From a virus, in the IMG/VR virus record IMGVR_UViG_3300046458_000060, positions 1 to 34,471 of that record: a stretch of DNA of 34,471 nucleotides; one strand, given 5' to 3'. Position numbers and translations under genes: made by a program. The notes beneath the pieces were generated by a model, which did no database searches, was not told where the DNA came from, and worked only from the letters and a program-made list of their open reading frames with translations. Below, piece after piece: positions 14,683-22,592 of this stretch. Every line of letters begins with the position of its first letter. Position 1 is the stretch's first letter.

Positions 14683-15587
14683 TTACCGCCTCTATCGACC
14701 TGTCTCAGCTGCCCTTTCCCAACGTGGTGGAGGTGATCGACTTCGAGTCGATCTATGCCGAGCGCAAGGCCAACTTCGTGGCCCTTTTCCCGGCCACCCA
14801 GCAAGCGGAAATCCTGACCACCCTGGGCCTGGAGTCGGAACCGCTGACGATGCTCCTGCAGGAAAGCGTCTACCGCGAAATCACCCTACGCCAGCGGATC
14901 AACGATGCGGCCCGCGCCAACATGCTGGCCTACGCCCAGGGCGCCGATTTGGACCAGCTGGCCGCCCTGCTCGGCGTGCAGCGCCTGACCGTCACCCCGG
15001 CCGATCCCGCCAACAATGCGCCGGCGGTGATGGAGTCGGATGGGGATCTGCGCCTGCGCGTGCAGCTGGCCCCGGAAACCTTTTCCGTGGCCGGGCCTGT
15101 CGGCGCTTATGTCGCTATCGCGCTCGGCGCCGATGGCAAGGTGCTGGACGCCGCGGTGAAAAGCCCGGCCCCTGGCATCGTGCTGGTAACGGTGCTGTCC
15201 CGTGAAGGCGACGGCACTGCTGACGCCGACCTGATCGCGGCCGTGAAGGCCAGCGTCGACGCCGAGGACGTGCGGCCGTTGACGGACCGGGTAACGGTGC
15301 AGTCTGCCGAAATCGTGCCCTACCAGGTCGAGGCCACGGTTGTGACCTTCCCCGGCCCCGACCCTTCGGTGGTGGTCGCGCAGGCGCAGGAGCGCCTGGA
15401 CGCCTACCTGGCCGACTGCCACCACATCGGCCGCGAAGTTGCTATCTCGGGCATTCATGCCGCGCTGCACACCAGCGGCGTGGAAAGCGTGGTCCTGACC
15501 AAGCCCCTGGCAAGCATCCAGGCGAACGACACCCAAGCGCCGTACTGCACCAGCGTGATCCTGACCAATGGTGGCGTGTATGGCTGA
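14679..15587 (+). CDS. J: Baseplate wedge protein (P2 gpJ-like)
   Basis: The protein has 302 residues, the same length as P2 J. The start IDLSQLPFPNVVEVIDFESI and the following AERKANFVALFP are the conserved opening of the family. The middle part has VMESDGDLRLRVQLAPETFSVAGPVGAY. The C-terminus (VESVVLTKPLASIQANDTQAPYCTSVILTNGG) is also typical. It forms the baseplate wedge with W and I. Overlaps W by ATGA and I by eight bases. Confidence 0.95.
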   Translation: MITASIDLSQLPFPNVVEVIDFESIYAERKANFVALFPATQQAEILTTLGLESEPLTMLLQESVYREITLRQRINDAARANMLAYAQGADLDQLAALLGVQRLTVTPADPANNAPAVMESDGDLRLRVQLAPETFSVAGPVGAYVAIALGADGKVLDAAVKSPAPGIVLVTVLSREGDGTADADLIAAVKASVDAEDVRPLTDRVTVQSAEIVPYQVEATVVTFPGPDPSVVVAQAQERLDAYLADCHHIGREVAISGIHAALHTSGVESVVLTKPLASIQANDTQAPYCTSVILTNGGVYG

Positions 15588-16233
15588 TCTGCTCCCGGCC
15601 AATGCGACCCCGCTCGAGCGCAACATCGCGGCCGTCAATGCGCGCCTGGGTGAACTCCCGGTACCGCTGCGCGAGCTGACGAACCCGGACGCCTGCCCGG
15701 TCGATAAGTTGCCCTGGCTGGCCTCGTATATGTCGGTCGACTCCTGGAACCTGGACCTGTCCGAATCCCAGAAGCGTGAGTCGATCAAGTCCAGTATCAG
15801 CGTCCACCGCGTGAAGGGCACGATCGGTGCGGTGCGCCGTTCCCTGGCATCGCTCGGCTTCCAGGCCCGCCTGCAGGAGTGGTTTAACCAGGTCCCGGCC
15901 GCGCCGGCCTACACCTACCGGCTGCTGCTGGACGTTGACCAGGTGGGCGTCGATCGAAGGATGCTCACCCAGGTGGCCGGGATGGTCGAGGCCACAAAAA
16001 ACCTGCGCTCTCACATGACGGACGTTGTCCTGGCCGTCACGTCCACCGGCACCGTGTCGGTGGGCGCCGTGGCCTGTGTTGGCACCGAAATGACCGTCAC
16101 CTACGGCGGCCCTTCGGACTTCGGCCTGCTGTTTGAGGGCTACGCGAACGGCGACGAGCAGACCGAGGCCGCGGCGATTGCCCTGGACAAGTACCTGAAC
16201 CAATCCTTACCCATGAAGTGGAAACAACAATGA
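15580..16233 (+). CDS. I: Baseplate/tail protein (P2 gpI-like)
   Basis: The ATG at 15580, inside the end of J, gives MADLLPANATPLERNIAAVNARLGELP, the usual opening of gpI. It is 217 residues, longer than P2 I (176). The core DKLPWLASYMSVDSWN and SIKSSISVHRVKGTIGAVRRSL is conserved. The extra C-terminal 50 residues (from about VAVTSTGTVSVGAVAC) are an added domain. gpI connects the wedge to the tail fibre, so the extension may be the attachment point for the unusual fibre that follows. Coupled to the next gene by ATGA. Confidence 0.93.
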   Translation: MADLLPANATPLERNIAAVNARLGELPVPLRELTNPDACPVDKLPWLASYMSVDSWNLDLSESQKRESIKSSISVHRVKGTIGAVRRSLASLGFQARLQEWFNQVPAAPAYTYRLLLDVDQVGVDRRMLTQVAGMVEATKNLRSHMTDVVLAVTSTGTVSVGAVACVGTEMTVTYGGPSDFGLLFEGYANGDEQTEAAAIALDKYLNQSLPMKWKQQ

Positions 16234-18011
16234 GCCTCCCAAACCAAGTCGACAAATTCAACACCAACGTCGACCGCGTGGTCCAGCTGGTGAACGGCGA
16301 CAAGGACACCGTGGTGCAGACCGATGGCGGGCCGCTGCCGTCGATCGCCAAGATGCTGAACGATAACCAGCAGGCGATCGACGCGGCGGTGCAAGCCCAG
16401 CTGGCCCTGTCCCAGCTGCTCGCCACCCAAGCCGGCGCTGCCCAGATCGGCACCGCCGGGGGCGGCACCGTGCAAACCGCACTCGATCAGAAGGCGGGCA
16501 TTGCCTACGTCAACCAGAAGGTTGCCGACCTGGTTGCATCGTCGCCGGCGGCCCTCGATACGCTGGCCGAGCTGGCCGCCGCGCTGGGCAACGATCCGAA
16601 CTATGCGGCTACGATCAGCGCGGCGCTGGGCTATCGGCTGCGCTTCGATATCGCCAACCAGGGACTGACCGGCGCCCAGCAGGCCAACGCGAAAGCGAAT
16701 CTTGGCCTGGGCAGCGTGAACAACACGGCCGACGTCGACAAGCCCGTCAGCACCGCCCAGGCCGCGGCCGATGCCCAGGTGCTGACGAGCGCGAAGGCCT
16801 ACGCCGATGCTGTCGGCGCTGCTGCCAGCTCCTACAAGGCCGGCGACATTGTGCAGACGGTGCGCGCCGATTACAGCGCGCCGGCGTGGATTCCCTGCGA
16901 TGGCGCCATGTACACACCGGGCACCTATCCCGCCCTCGACGCCATCCTCGGCGCGTCCGGCATGGATAACCCGTACAAGCTGGCTGATCCTGTTGGTGGC
17001 GGGAACCTGGCTAACTCGATGGCGTACTCGCCGGATGGTAACTACCTGATTACGGGCAACACCGTCACGGCCCCATTCATCCAGTTTTACAAACGCGCGG
17101 GTGACGTTTACACCAAGCTGGCTAACCCTGCGACCGGGCCAGCTGGATGGACGCGCCAAAGCTCATGGACGCCCGATAGCCTGTATGTGGCTTTCGCTCA
17201 TGACAGCGCGCCCTATGTCTCCGTGTTCAAGCGCGCCGGCGACACGCTGACCAAGTTGACGGTCAACCAGCCTGCCCTTGCCGCCAACCCGCTGGGCGCG
17301 GTGTTCTCGCCCGATGGCGTGTACCTGGCAATCGCCCACGGAAGCAACAACCCATACGTCAGCGTGTACAAGCGCACCGGCGATACGTTCGCGCTCATTG
17401 GCAACTTTGTCGTGCTGGGGACTGCCACCAGCTACAACAGCGTGGCCTGGAACAAGGACAGCACTGTCCTCTATGTCGGCACGAACAACGGCAGCGTCGC
17501 TGTGTACTCGCGCAATGGGGATGTTTTTAGCAAGGTTAGCGATGTAAGCCTGGGGGCCGCCGGCTCTGTGGGTAACGCGCTGGCACTGTCCGCCGATGGC
17601 TCCATGCTGGCCGTGAAGCACGGCGTTGCGCCGTACCTCACCATCTTCCAAGTGTCCGGCACATCGCTCACGAAGCTATCAGCAGGATTCGACACGGTGC
17701 TGCCGGCGGGGGGCACCTCTATCGCATGGTCGCCGGACGCTAACTATTTCGCCATCGGGCAAGGCAGCACCCCGGGCCTGATGATCCTCAAGCGCAACGG
17801 GATGCTGTTCACGAAGCTACCCGATCCGAACGTGGTCCCAGCCAGCGTGTACGACACCGGCATCGCGTTCTCGCCCGATGGGCAGCACATGGCAGTCGGC
17901 GGGAGCACCTTCACCTATGGCATGGGTGTTTACAAGGGCACGCAGGGCCTGATCGTCCCTAGCCTTGCTTTGCCTGGCAAAGCTAAAGCCTTCATCAAGA
18001 CAGGAAAATAA
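16230..18011 (+). CDS. Tail fibre 1 with a seven-bladed beta-propeller
   Basis: The protein has 593 residues from the ATG overlapping the stop of I. The order is an N-terminal segment of about 60 residues, Ala-rich shaft, a fibre repeat (ANLGLGSVNNTADVDKPVSTA, about 153-172), a truncated tail-collar motif (PAWIPCDGAMYTPGTYP, near 218-232), then about 325 residues of seven consecutive repeats (about 250-575). The repeats carry YSPDGNYL, TPDSLYVA, SPDGVYLA, NKDSTVLY, SADGSMLA, SPDANYFA and SPDGQHMA, each followed by an xVxVxxRxGDxxxxL strand. This is WD40-like and consistent with a closed seven-blade propeller. The last residues (KAKAFIKTGK) look like the normal end of a collar domain. The propeller therefore seems to be inserted into the receptor-binding tip. 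It probably binds a cell-surface receptor. Confidence 0.85.
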   Translation: MSLPNQVDKFNTNVDRVVQLVNGDKDTVVQTDGGPLPSIAKMLNDNQQAIDAAVQAQLALSQLLATQAGAAQIGTAGGGTVQTALDQKAGIAYVNQKVADLVASSPAALDTLAELAAALGNDPNYAATISAALGYRLRFDIANQGLTGAQQANAKANLGLGSVNNTADVDKPVSTAQAAADAQVLTSAKAYADAVGAAASSYKAGDIVQTVRADYSAPAWIPCDGAMYTPGTYPALDAILGASGMDNPYKLADPVGGGNLANSMAYSPDGNYLITGNTVTAPFIQFYKRAGDVYTKLANPATGPAGWTRQSSWTPDSLYVAFAHDSAPYVSVFKRAGDTLTKLTVNQPALAANPLGAVFSPDGVYLAIAHGSNNPYVSVYKRTGDTFALIGNFVVLGTATSYNSVAWNKDSTVLYVGTNNGSVAVYSRNGDVFSKVSDVSLGAAGSVGNALALSADGSMLAVKHGVAPYLTIFQVSGTSLTKLSAGFDTVLPAGGTSIAWSPDANYFAIGQGSTPGLMILKRNGMLFTKLPDPNVVPASVYDTGIAFSPDGQHMAVGGSTFTYGMGVYKGTQGLIVPSLALPGKAKAFIKTGK

Positions 18012-18508
18012 TGGCAACCATTCACCAATATGACGAGCGCGGGATTTACACCGGCGTTTCTATCGAACGAGATACGGTCCTGTACGGCCTGCCCTTCCGG
18101 TACTCCCATGCCGACCTGCCCGCCCTCGAGGAGGGGCAGTACGCGCGCCTGAACGGAGATGCGTGGGAAATCGTGAACGAGGATCCGGCGCTGCCGCTGC
18201 TGGAAGAACAGCACACCCAGGCGTGCAACGACTACCTCAACACGGTGCGCAGCCTGCGCGAACAAATCCTCAACCGGCTGGCCGGCATCGGCCTGGCCGC
18301 GTTCGTCGCCGGCGATCAGCCCACGGTCGACGCGGTGCTGACGGCCCGCCAGCGCCTGCTGGACATTACCAAGATTCCCGATGCACTGGCTGCATATGCT
18401 GCGCGCGACCTGGCGGCAATGGAGCTGGCCGTCAAAACGGAATACGCCGCCATCGTGGCGAGCGTCCCGCCCTCCCTTGTTAACGCCTTTGATGAGATTG
18501 ACCAATGA
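18011..18508 (+). CDS. Tail fibre assembly-like protein 1
   Basis: The protein has 165 residues. The ATG overlaps the last base of the fibre 1 stop. The N-terminal 55 residues (TIHQYDERGIYTGVSIERD, then LEEGQYARLNGDAWEIV) resemble the N-terminal part of the gene at 20309, which also follows a fibre gene. The rest is helical (LREQILNRLAGIGLAAF, LTARQRLLDITKIPDALAAY). Placement directly after a fibre gene and the shared N-terminal pattern suggest a fibre-specific chaperone or cap. The exact family is uncertain. ATGA overlap with the next gene. Confidence 0.65.
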   Translation: MATIHQYDERGIYTGVSIERDTVLYGLPFRYSHADLPALEEGQYARLNGDAWEIVNEDPALPLLEEQHTQACNDYLNTVRSLREQILNRLAGIGLAAFVAGDQPTVDAVLTARQRLLDITKIPDALAAYAARDLAAMELAVKTEYAAIVASVPPSLVNAFDEIDQ

Positions 18509-18864
18509 AAACTCTCTACACCCTGATCCTGGTCCTGTTCCTGGCTTTCCCTTTTTCCATGTTCTCTCTGTGGGGCCAGTACCTCGCTGTCACGGCGCTG
18601 ATGCGCGCGCGGGATGCGGGCAGCCTGACAAAACCGGCTGAGTTCATTGGCAAGATCGTGCTGGCCATCGGCTACCTGTCCGATTTCCTGGTCAACGTCC
18701 TAGTTTGTACGGTCCTGTTCCTCGAGCTGCCCCGCGAATGGGTTGTGACGGCCCGCGTGTCGCGGCACAAAAAGACCAGTACCGGGTACCGCCAGGCGCT
18801 GGCAGCGTGGGTATGCGTGAACCTGCTCGACCCATTCGACCCATCGGGTTGCCACTGCAAATAA
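18505..18864 (+). CDS. Two-TM membrane protein between the fibre modules
   Basis: The protein has 119 residues with a hydrophobic N-terminal helix (LYTLILVLFLAFPFSMFSL, about 4-22) and a second one (FLVNVLVCTVLFLEL, about 62-76). A basic cytosolic part follows (ARVSRHKKTSTGYR) and the end is LLDPFDPSGCHC. The ELPREW...R..RH...LDPFDP-type ending recurs in hypothetical proteins near tail-fibre genes of other phages, from memory. It may alter the host surface after infection (receptor blocking or superinfection exclusion), but that is inference from topology and position. Confidence 0.75.
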   Translation: MKTLYTLILVLFLAFPFSMFSLWGQYLAVTALMRARDAGSLTKPAEFIGKIVLAIGYLSDFLVNVLVCTVLFLELPREWVVTARVSRHKKTSTGYRQALAAWVCVNLLDPFDPSGCHCK

Positions 18865-18878
18865 ACGAAGCGTGAACC

Positions 18879-20300
18879 ATGCAATTATTTAAAACCATCC
18901 TGACCAAGTACGGCCTGCAGCGCACAGTCCAGGGCGCCATGCAGGGCGTAAAGATCAACCTCACCCACATGGCCGTGGGTGACGGTGGCGGCAATCCCAC
19001 GGCGCCGAACTCCGACCAGGACAAGCTGGTGAGGGAGATCGCCGGCACCCGCCTGCCGATCAACCGGATTGTCCAGAACCCAGACAACCCCCGGCAGTAC
19101 TCGGCCGAAATTGCGATCCCGGTCGCACTGGCCGGCTTCACCATGCGCGAGGCGGGGATCTATGACGACGCCGGCGCCATGTTCGCGGTTGCCAGCCTGC
19201 CGGAAACCTACAAGCCCACCGCGGACGAAGGCGCCTATTCCGACGCCGTGGTGCGGCTGGTGTTCGAGGTGGCGGCCGCCGAACTGGTCACGATGCAGAT
19301 CGACCCCAATGTGGCCCTGGCCACGCACTTCTGGGTAATGAACAACGTCACCGTGGCGACGCTGATCCCCGGCGGCACGGCGCGCCAGGTGCTGCGCAAG
19401 CGAACCAACACGGACGGCGACATCGAGTGGGGCGACGAAGGCGAAGTGAACGTGATCGTGGAAACGATCGAGGAGCAGCAGGCCCTGGCCGCTAACCAGA
19501 CGCGCGTCGACCTGCTGTACACCACCACCGATGGCCTGGCCGTCTACGTCGATGGCAAGCGGCTGCCGGCGGCCGTCGGCGCCGGTGGCTGGCAGCGCGA
19601 CCCCGCGGCGCCTGACACGCGCATCATCCTGGGCCAAGCCTATGCCGGCTTGAAGTTGATCGCGGTGCAGAACGAGCCAGCGGGCACCCAGGCGCCGGCC
19701 CTGCAGCGCGATCGCAACCTGGGCGACGTGCCGGACGCCGCGGCGGCGCGGGCCAACCTGGAGGTGTACAGCAAGGAGGAAGCCGACCGCCTATCGCCCG
19801 CTGGCCTGGTGGGCTACTATGCCCGATCGACGGCGCCGGCCGGCTGGCTGAAAGCCAATGGTGCGGCCGTCAGCCGCACCGCCTACGCCGCCCTGTTCGC
19901 GGCGATCGGGACCGCGTTCGGCATCGGGGACGGCTTCAACACCTTCAACCTGCCGGATTTGCGCGGCGAATTCCCACGCGGCTGGGACGATGGCCGCGGG
20001 GTGGACGCCTACCGGACCTTCGGCACAACCCAGGCAAGCCAGAACCTTTCCCACACCCACACCGGTTCGACGGATGCGGCCGGCTCGCACTCGCACAGCT
20101 ACCTGGACGGCCGCCCGGTCGTGCCACCTGGTGGACCACAAATCCAGGCCGGCCCCAACTTCACCGGCGTTTGGGAAGGGACCGATAGCCGCACCACCGG
20201 ATCCGCCGGCACGCACTCGCACAGCGTGAATACCACCGCATCCGGCGGCACCGAAGCGCGGCCGCGCAACATCGCGCTCCTGGCCTGCGTCAAGTATTGA
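18879..20300 (+). CDS. H: Tail fibre 2 (P2 gpH-like, collar domain tip)
   Basis: The protein has 473 residues. The N-terminal domain, about 1-150 (FKTILTKYGLQRTVQGA, KINLTHMAVGDGGG, AGFTMREAGIYDD), is the baseplate-binding part of P2 gpH. A shaft follows, with ARQVLRKRTNTDGDIEWG. The tail-collar domain is at about 307-380 (PAGWLKANGAAVSRTAYAALF, FNLPDLRGEFPRGWDDGRG). The C-terminal tip has HxH metal-binding motifs (SHTHTGS, SHSHS, HSHSVN). This is the conventional P2-type receptor-binding fibre. That it follows a different fibre gene is unusual: both share one gpI and one baseplate. Confidence 0.93.
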   Translation: MQLFKTILTKYGLQRTVQGAMQGVKINLTHMAVGDGGGNPTAPNSDQDKLVREIAGTRLPINRIVQNPDNPRQYSAEIAIPVALAGFTMREAGIYDDAGAMFAVASLPETYKPTADEGAYSDAVVRLVFEVAAAELVTMQIDPNVALATHFWVMNNVTVATLIPGGTARQVLRKRTNTDGDIEWGDEGEVNVIVETIEEQQALAANQTRVDLLYTTTDGLAVYVDGKRLPAAVGAGGWQRDPAAPDTRIILGQAYAGLKLIAVQNEPAGTQAPALQRDRNLGDVPDAAAARANLEVYSKEEADRLSPAGLVGYYARSTAPAGWLKANGAAVSRTAYAALFAAIGTAFGIGDGFNTFNLPDLRGEFPRGWDDGRGVDAYRTFGTTQASQNLSHTHTGSTDAAGSHSHSYLDGRPVVPPGGPQIQAGPNFTGVWEGTDSRTTGSAGTHSHSVNTTASGGTEARPRNIALLACVKY

Positions 20301-20308
20301 GGATGAAC

Positions 20309-20623
20309 ATGGACGACCTGAAACCCAAGACCGTGTACCAGCATGACGTCGCCGGCCGCTACCTGGGCGACACGGTGGCCGATGCCAGCCCGCTGGAGCC
20401 CGGCGTCTGGCTGATGCCGGCAATGACTGTCGAAGCGCCGCCGCCGGCGCCGTGGCCCGAGGGCACGTGGCCACGATGGAACGGCTACACCTGGGAGCTG
20501 ACCGGTGTAACCAACCCCCTGCAGGCCGAGGGCGAACCGGCCAGCAGCCCCGTGGAAAAGCTGCGGGATTTCCTGCTGCAGCACCCCGACGTGGCCGAAA
20601 TGCTCAACCTCGGCACCGCCTGA
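20309..20623 (+). CDS. Tail fibre assembly-like protein 2
   Basis: The protein has 104 residues. The ATG at 20309 has GAGG six bases upstream; an ATG at 20303 is too close to it. The sequence (TVYQHDVAGRYLGDTVADA, then PEGTWPRWNGYTWELTGV) parallels the first half of the protein at 18011. Here the tail is short and helical (VEKLRDFLLQHPDVAEML). It occupies the place of P2 G, the fibre assembly gene, but differs from enteric G in sequence. Fibre-assembly function is inferred from position and from the paralogous relationship. Confidence 0.65.
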   Translation: MDDLKPKTVYQHDVAGRYLGDTVADASPLEPGVWLMPAMTVEAPPPAPWPEGTWPRWNGYTWELTGVTNPLQAEGEPASSPVEKLRDFLLQHPDVAEMLNLGTA

Positions 20624-20641
20624 CCCCTTCCCCGCCCATCA

Positions 20642-20680
20642 CCGGCCGGCCCCTTCACCAGGCGCCGGCCGGATTCTTTT
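20642..20680 (+). terminator. Terminator of the V-to-fibre operon
   Basis: CCGGCCGGC (20642-20650) and GCCGGCCGG (20664-20672) form a perfect nine-base stem around 13 bases, followed by ATTCTTTT. It ends the baseplate/fibre operon 19 bases after the last stop. The final Ts overlap the first half of the late-promoter dyad at 20679, so one operon ends where the next begins. Confidence 0.65.
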
Positions 20681-20699
20681 GTACCCACCGCCGAGACAA
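20679..20699 (+). promoter_or_regulatory. Ogr-type late promoter dyad upstream of FI
   Basis: TTGT-N13-ACAA, the same element as at 6121 and 13646. At the -10 distance lies CATCCT (20733-20738). A start near 20745 would give a leader of about 70 bases. That leader contains a GC hairpin (GGCCGG 20764-20769 with CCGGCC 20775-20780) followed by seven Ts at 20786-20792, which could act as an attenuator. Drives FI through D. Confidence 0.7.
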
Positions 20700-20813
20700 C
20701 CCCTACTTGCTGCGCCTCGCGCACGCGCGGGCCATCCTGTCGGCACGATCCATCCATCGAAGCGGCCGGCCCCACCGGCCATCCCTTTTTTTACCCAACC
20801 TGGAGCAAAAAAC

Positions 20814-21986
20814 ATGGCTGACGACTACCACCACGGCGTGCGTGTCATCGAAATTAACCAAGGCTCGCGCCCGATCCGCACCGTTTCCACGGCCGTGATC
20901 GGTGTCGTTTGCACGGCAGAGGATGCCGACGCAGCCGCCTTCCCCCTCAACAAGCCCGTCCTGGTCACGGACGTGGTTGCCGCCCAGGGCAAGGCCGGCA
21001 CCCAGGGCACCCTGCGCAAGGTCCTGAACGCGATCGGCATGCAGACCAAGGCCCTGACCGTGGTTGTCCGCGTGGCGAAGGGCGCCGACGACGCCGCCAC
21101 CACCACGAACGTGATCGGCACTACCACCGCGGAAGGCAAGTACACCGGCATCCTGGCCTTGCTGGCCGCCCAGGCCGTCCTGGGCGTCAAGCCGCGCATC
21201 ATCGGCGCGCCCGGTCTGGACGATCCGGCGGTCGCCGCGGCCCTGGTATCGGCGGCCCAGAAGATGCGCGGCATGGCCTACGCCTTCGCCTATGGCTGCG
21301 CCACCAAAGAGGACGTGGCCGCCTACCGCGAACAGTTCGGCGCCCGCGAGCTGATGGTGATCTGGCCCGATTTCATCCAGTGGAACACCACCGAGAGCAA
21401 GGACGAAGCCGTCCCGGCCGTCGCCTATGCCCTGGGCCTGCGCGCCAAGATCGACCAGGAAACCGGCTGGCATAAGACGCTTTCTAACGTCGCCGTCAAC
21501 GGCGTCACGGGCATCTCGGCCGACGTGTTCTGGGACCTGCAGGACCCGGCCACCGATGCCGGCTACCTGAACGAGCACGACGTCACGACCCTGATCCGCT
21601 CGAGCGGCTTCAAGTTCTGGGGTTCGCGCACCTGTTCGGATGACCCGCTGTTCGCTTTCGAGAACAGCACCCGCACCGCCCAGGTCCTGGCCGACACCAT
21701 GGCCGAGGCCCAGCTGTGGGCGATGGACAAGCCGATGACCCCTTCCCTGCCGCGCGACATCATCGAGAGCATCAACGCCAAGTTCCGCGAGCTGGTCGCC
21801 AAGGGCTACCTGCTGGGCGGCGGCGCCTGGCTGAGCGAAGCGGACAACACCGTCGACACCCTCAAGGCCGGCAAGCTGACCATCGACTACGACTACACCC
21901 CCGTGCCGCCGCTGGAGAACCTGACCCTGCAGCAGCGCATCACGGACCGCTACCTGATGGACTTCGCCGCCCAAGTGGCCGCGTAA
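20814..21986 (+). CDS. FI: Contractile tail sheath protein (P2 gpFI-like)
   Basis: The protein has 390 residues (P2 FI 396). The ATG at 20814, behind TGGAGC, gives MADDYHHGVRVIEINQGSRPIRTVSTAVIG, a typical sheath opening. Sheath-family landmarks include VVRVAKGADDA, GVKPRIIGAPGLDDPAVAAALV, MVIWPDFIQW and the C-terminal NLTLQQRITDRYLMDF. It forms the contracting outer tube. It stands 32 bases before the tube gene and is expected to be strongly expressed. Confidence 0.96.
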   Translation: MADDYHHGVRVIEINQGSRPIRTVSTAVIGVVCTAEDADAAAFPLNKPVLVTDVVAAQGKAGTQGTLRKVLNAIGMQTKALTVVVRVAKGADDAATTTNVIGTTTAEGKYTGILALLAAQAVLGVKPRIIGAPGLDDPAVAAALVSAAQKMRGMAYAFAYGCATKEDVAAYREQFGARELMVIWPDFIQWNTTESKDEAVPAVAYALGLRAKIDQETGWHKTLSNVAVNGVTGISADVFWDLQDPATDAGYLNEHDVTTLIRSSGFKFWGSRTCSDDPLFAFENSTRTAQVLADTMAEAQLWAMDKPMTPSLPRDIIESINAKFRELVAKGYLLGGGAWLSEADNTVDTLKAGKLTIDYDYTPVPPLENLTLQQRITDRYLMDFAAQVAA

Positions 21987-22018
21987 CCCATCGCCACCTT
22001 TAACCTGGAGAAAACAAG

Positions 22019-22531
22019 ATGGGCATGCCCACCAAACTCAAGAATTTCAACCTGTTCAATGATGCCGTGAGCTACATGGGCCAGGTTGCCGAGGTCAACC
22101 TGCCGAAGCTGACGCGCAAGATGGAGGAGTGGCGCGGCGGCGGCATGAATCGCCCGGTCCAAGTAGACCTGGGCGGAGAAGGCCTGGAAATGGAATGGAC
22201 CTGCGGCGGCATCATGCGCGGCGTCCTCGAGCAGTACGGCGTCACCACCCACGACGGCGTGCAGCTGCGCTTTGCCGGCGCCTACCGCGCCGAGGACCAG
22301 GCCGACCCGATCGCCGTCGAAGTGGTGGTCCGCGGTCGCCATAAGGAAATCGACCCGGGCACCGCCAAGCCAGGCGATGACACGGCTTTCAAAGTCACCA
22401 CTGTGCTGAGCTACTACAAGCTGACCATGGACGGCGAGGACGTGATCGAAATCGACGTCATGAACGGCATCGAGAAAGTGAAAGGCGTCGATCTGCTGCA
22501 GAAGGAACGCAAGGCCATGGGCCTGGCGTAA
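22019..22531 (+). CDS. FII: Tail tube protein (P2 gpFII-like)
   Basis: The protein has 170 residues (P2 FII 172). The opening GMPTKLKNFNLFNDAVSYMGQVAEVNLPKLTRKMEEWRGGGM is highly characteristic. The end IEIDVMNGIEKVKGVDLLQKERKAMGLA is equally so. It forms the inner tube. CTGGAG precedes the start. A strong hairpin follows the stop. Confidence 0.96.
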   Translation: MGMPTKLKNFNLFNDAVSYMGQVAEVNLPKLTRKMEEWRGGGMNRPVQVDLGGEGLEMEWTCGGIMRGVLEQYGVTTHDGVQLRFAGAYRAEDQADPIAVEVVVRGRHKEIDPGTAKPGDDTAFKVTTVLSYYKLTMDGEDVIEIDVMNGIEKVKGVDLLQKERKAMGLA

Positions 22532-22538
22532 GCCCCCC

Positions 22539-22568
22539 GGGCCGCCGCGCGCCGGCGGCCCTTCGTTT
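22539..22568 (+). terminator. Strong hairpin after the tube gene (partial terminator)
   Basis: GGGCCGCCG (22539-22547) and CGGCGGCCC (22553-22561) form a perfect nine-base stem with a five-base loop, followed by TTCGTTT. The T-run is interrupted, so termination is likely partial, lowering expression of E, T, U and D relative to sheath and tube. It could instead protect the sheath/tube mRNA 3' end. Confidence 0.5.
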
Positions 22569-22592
22569 CAATCCCCGACCTGAGAAAACATC

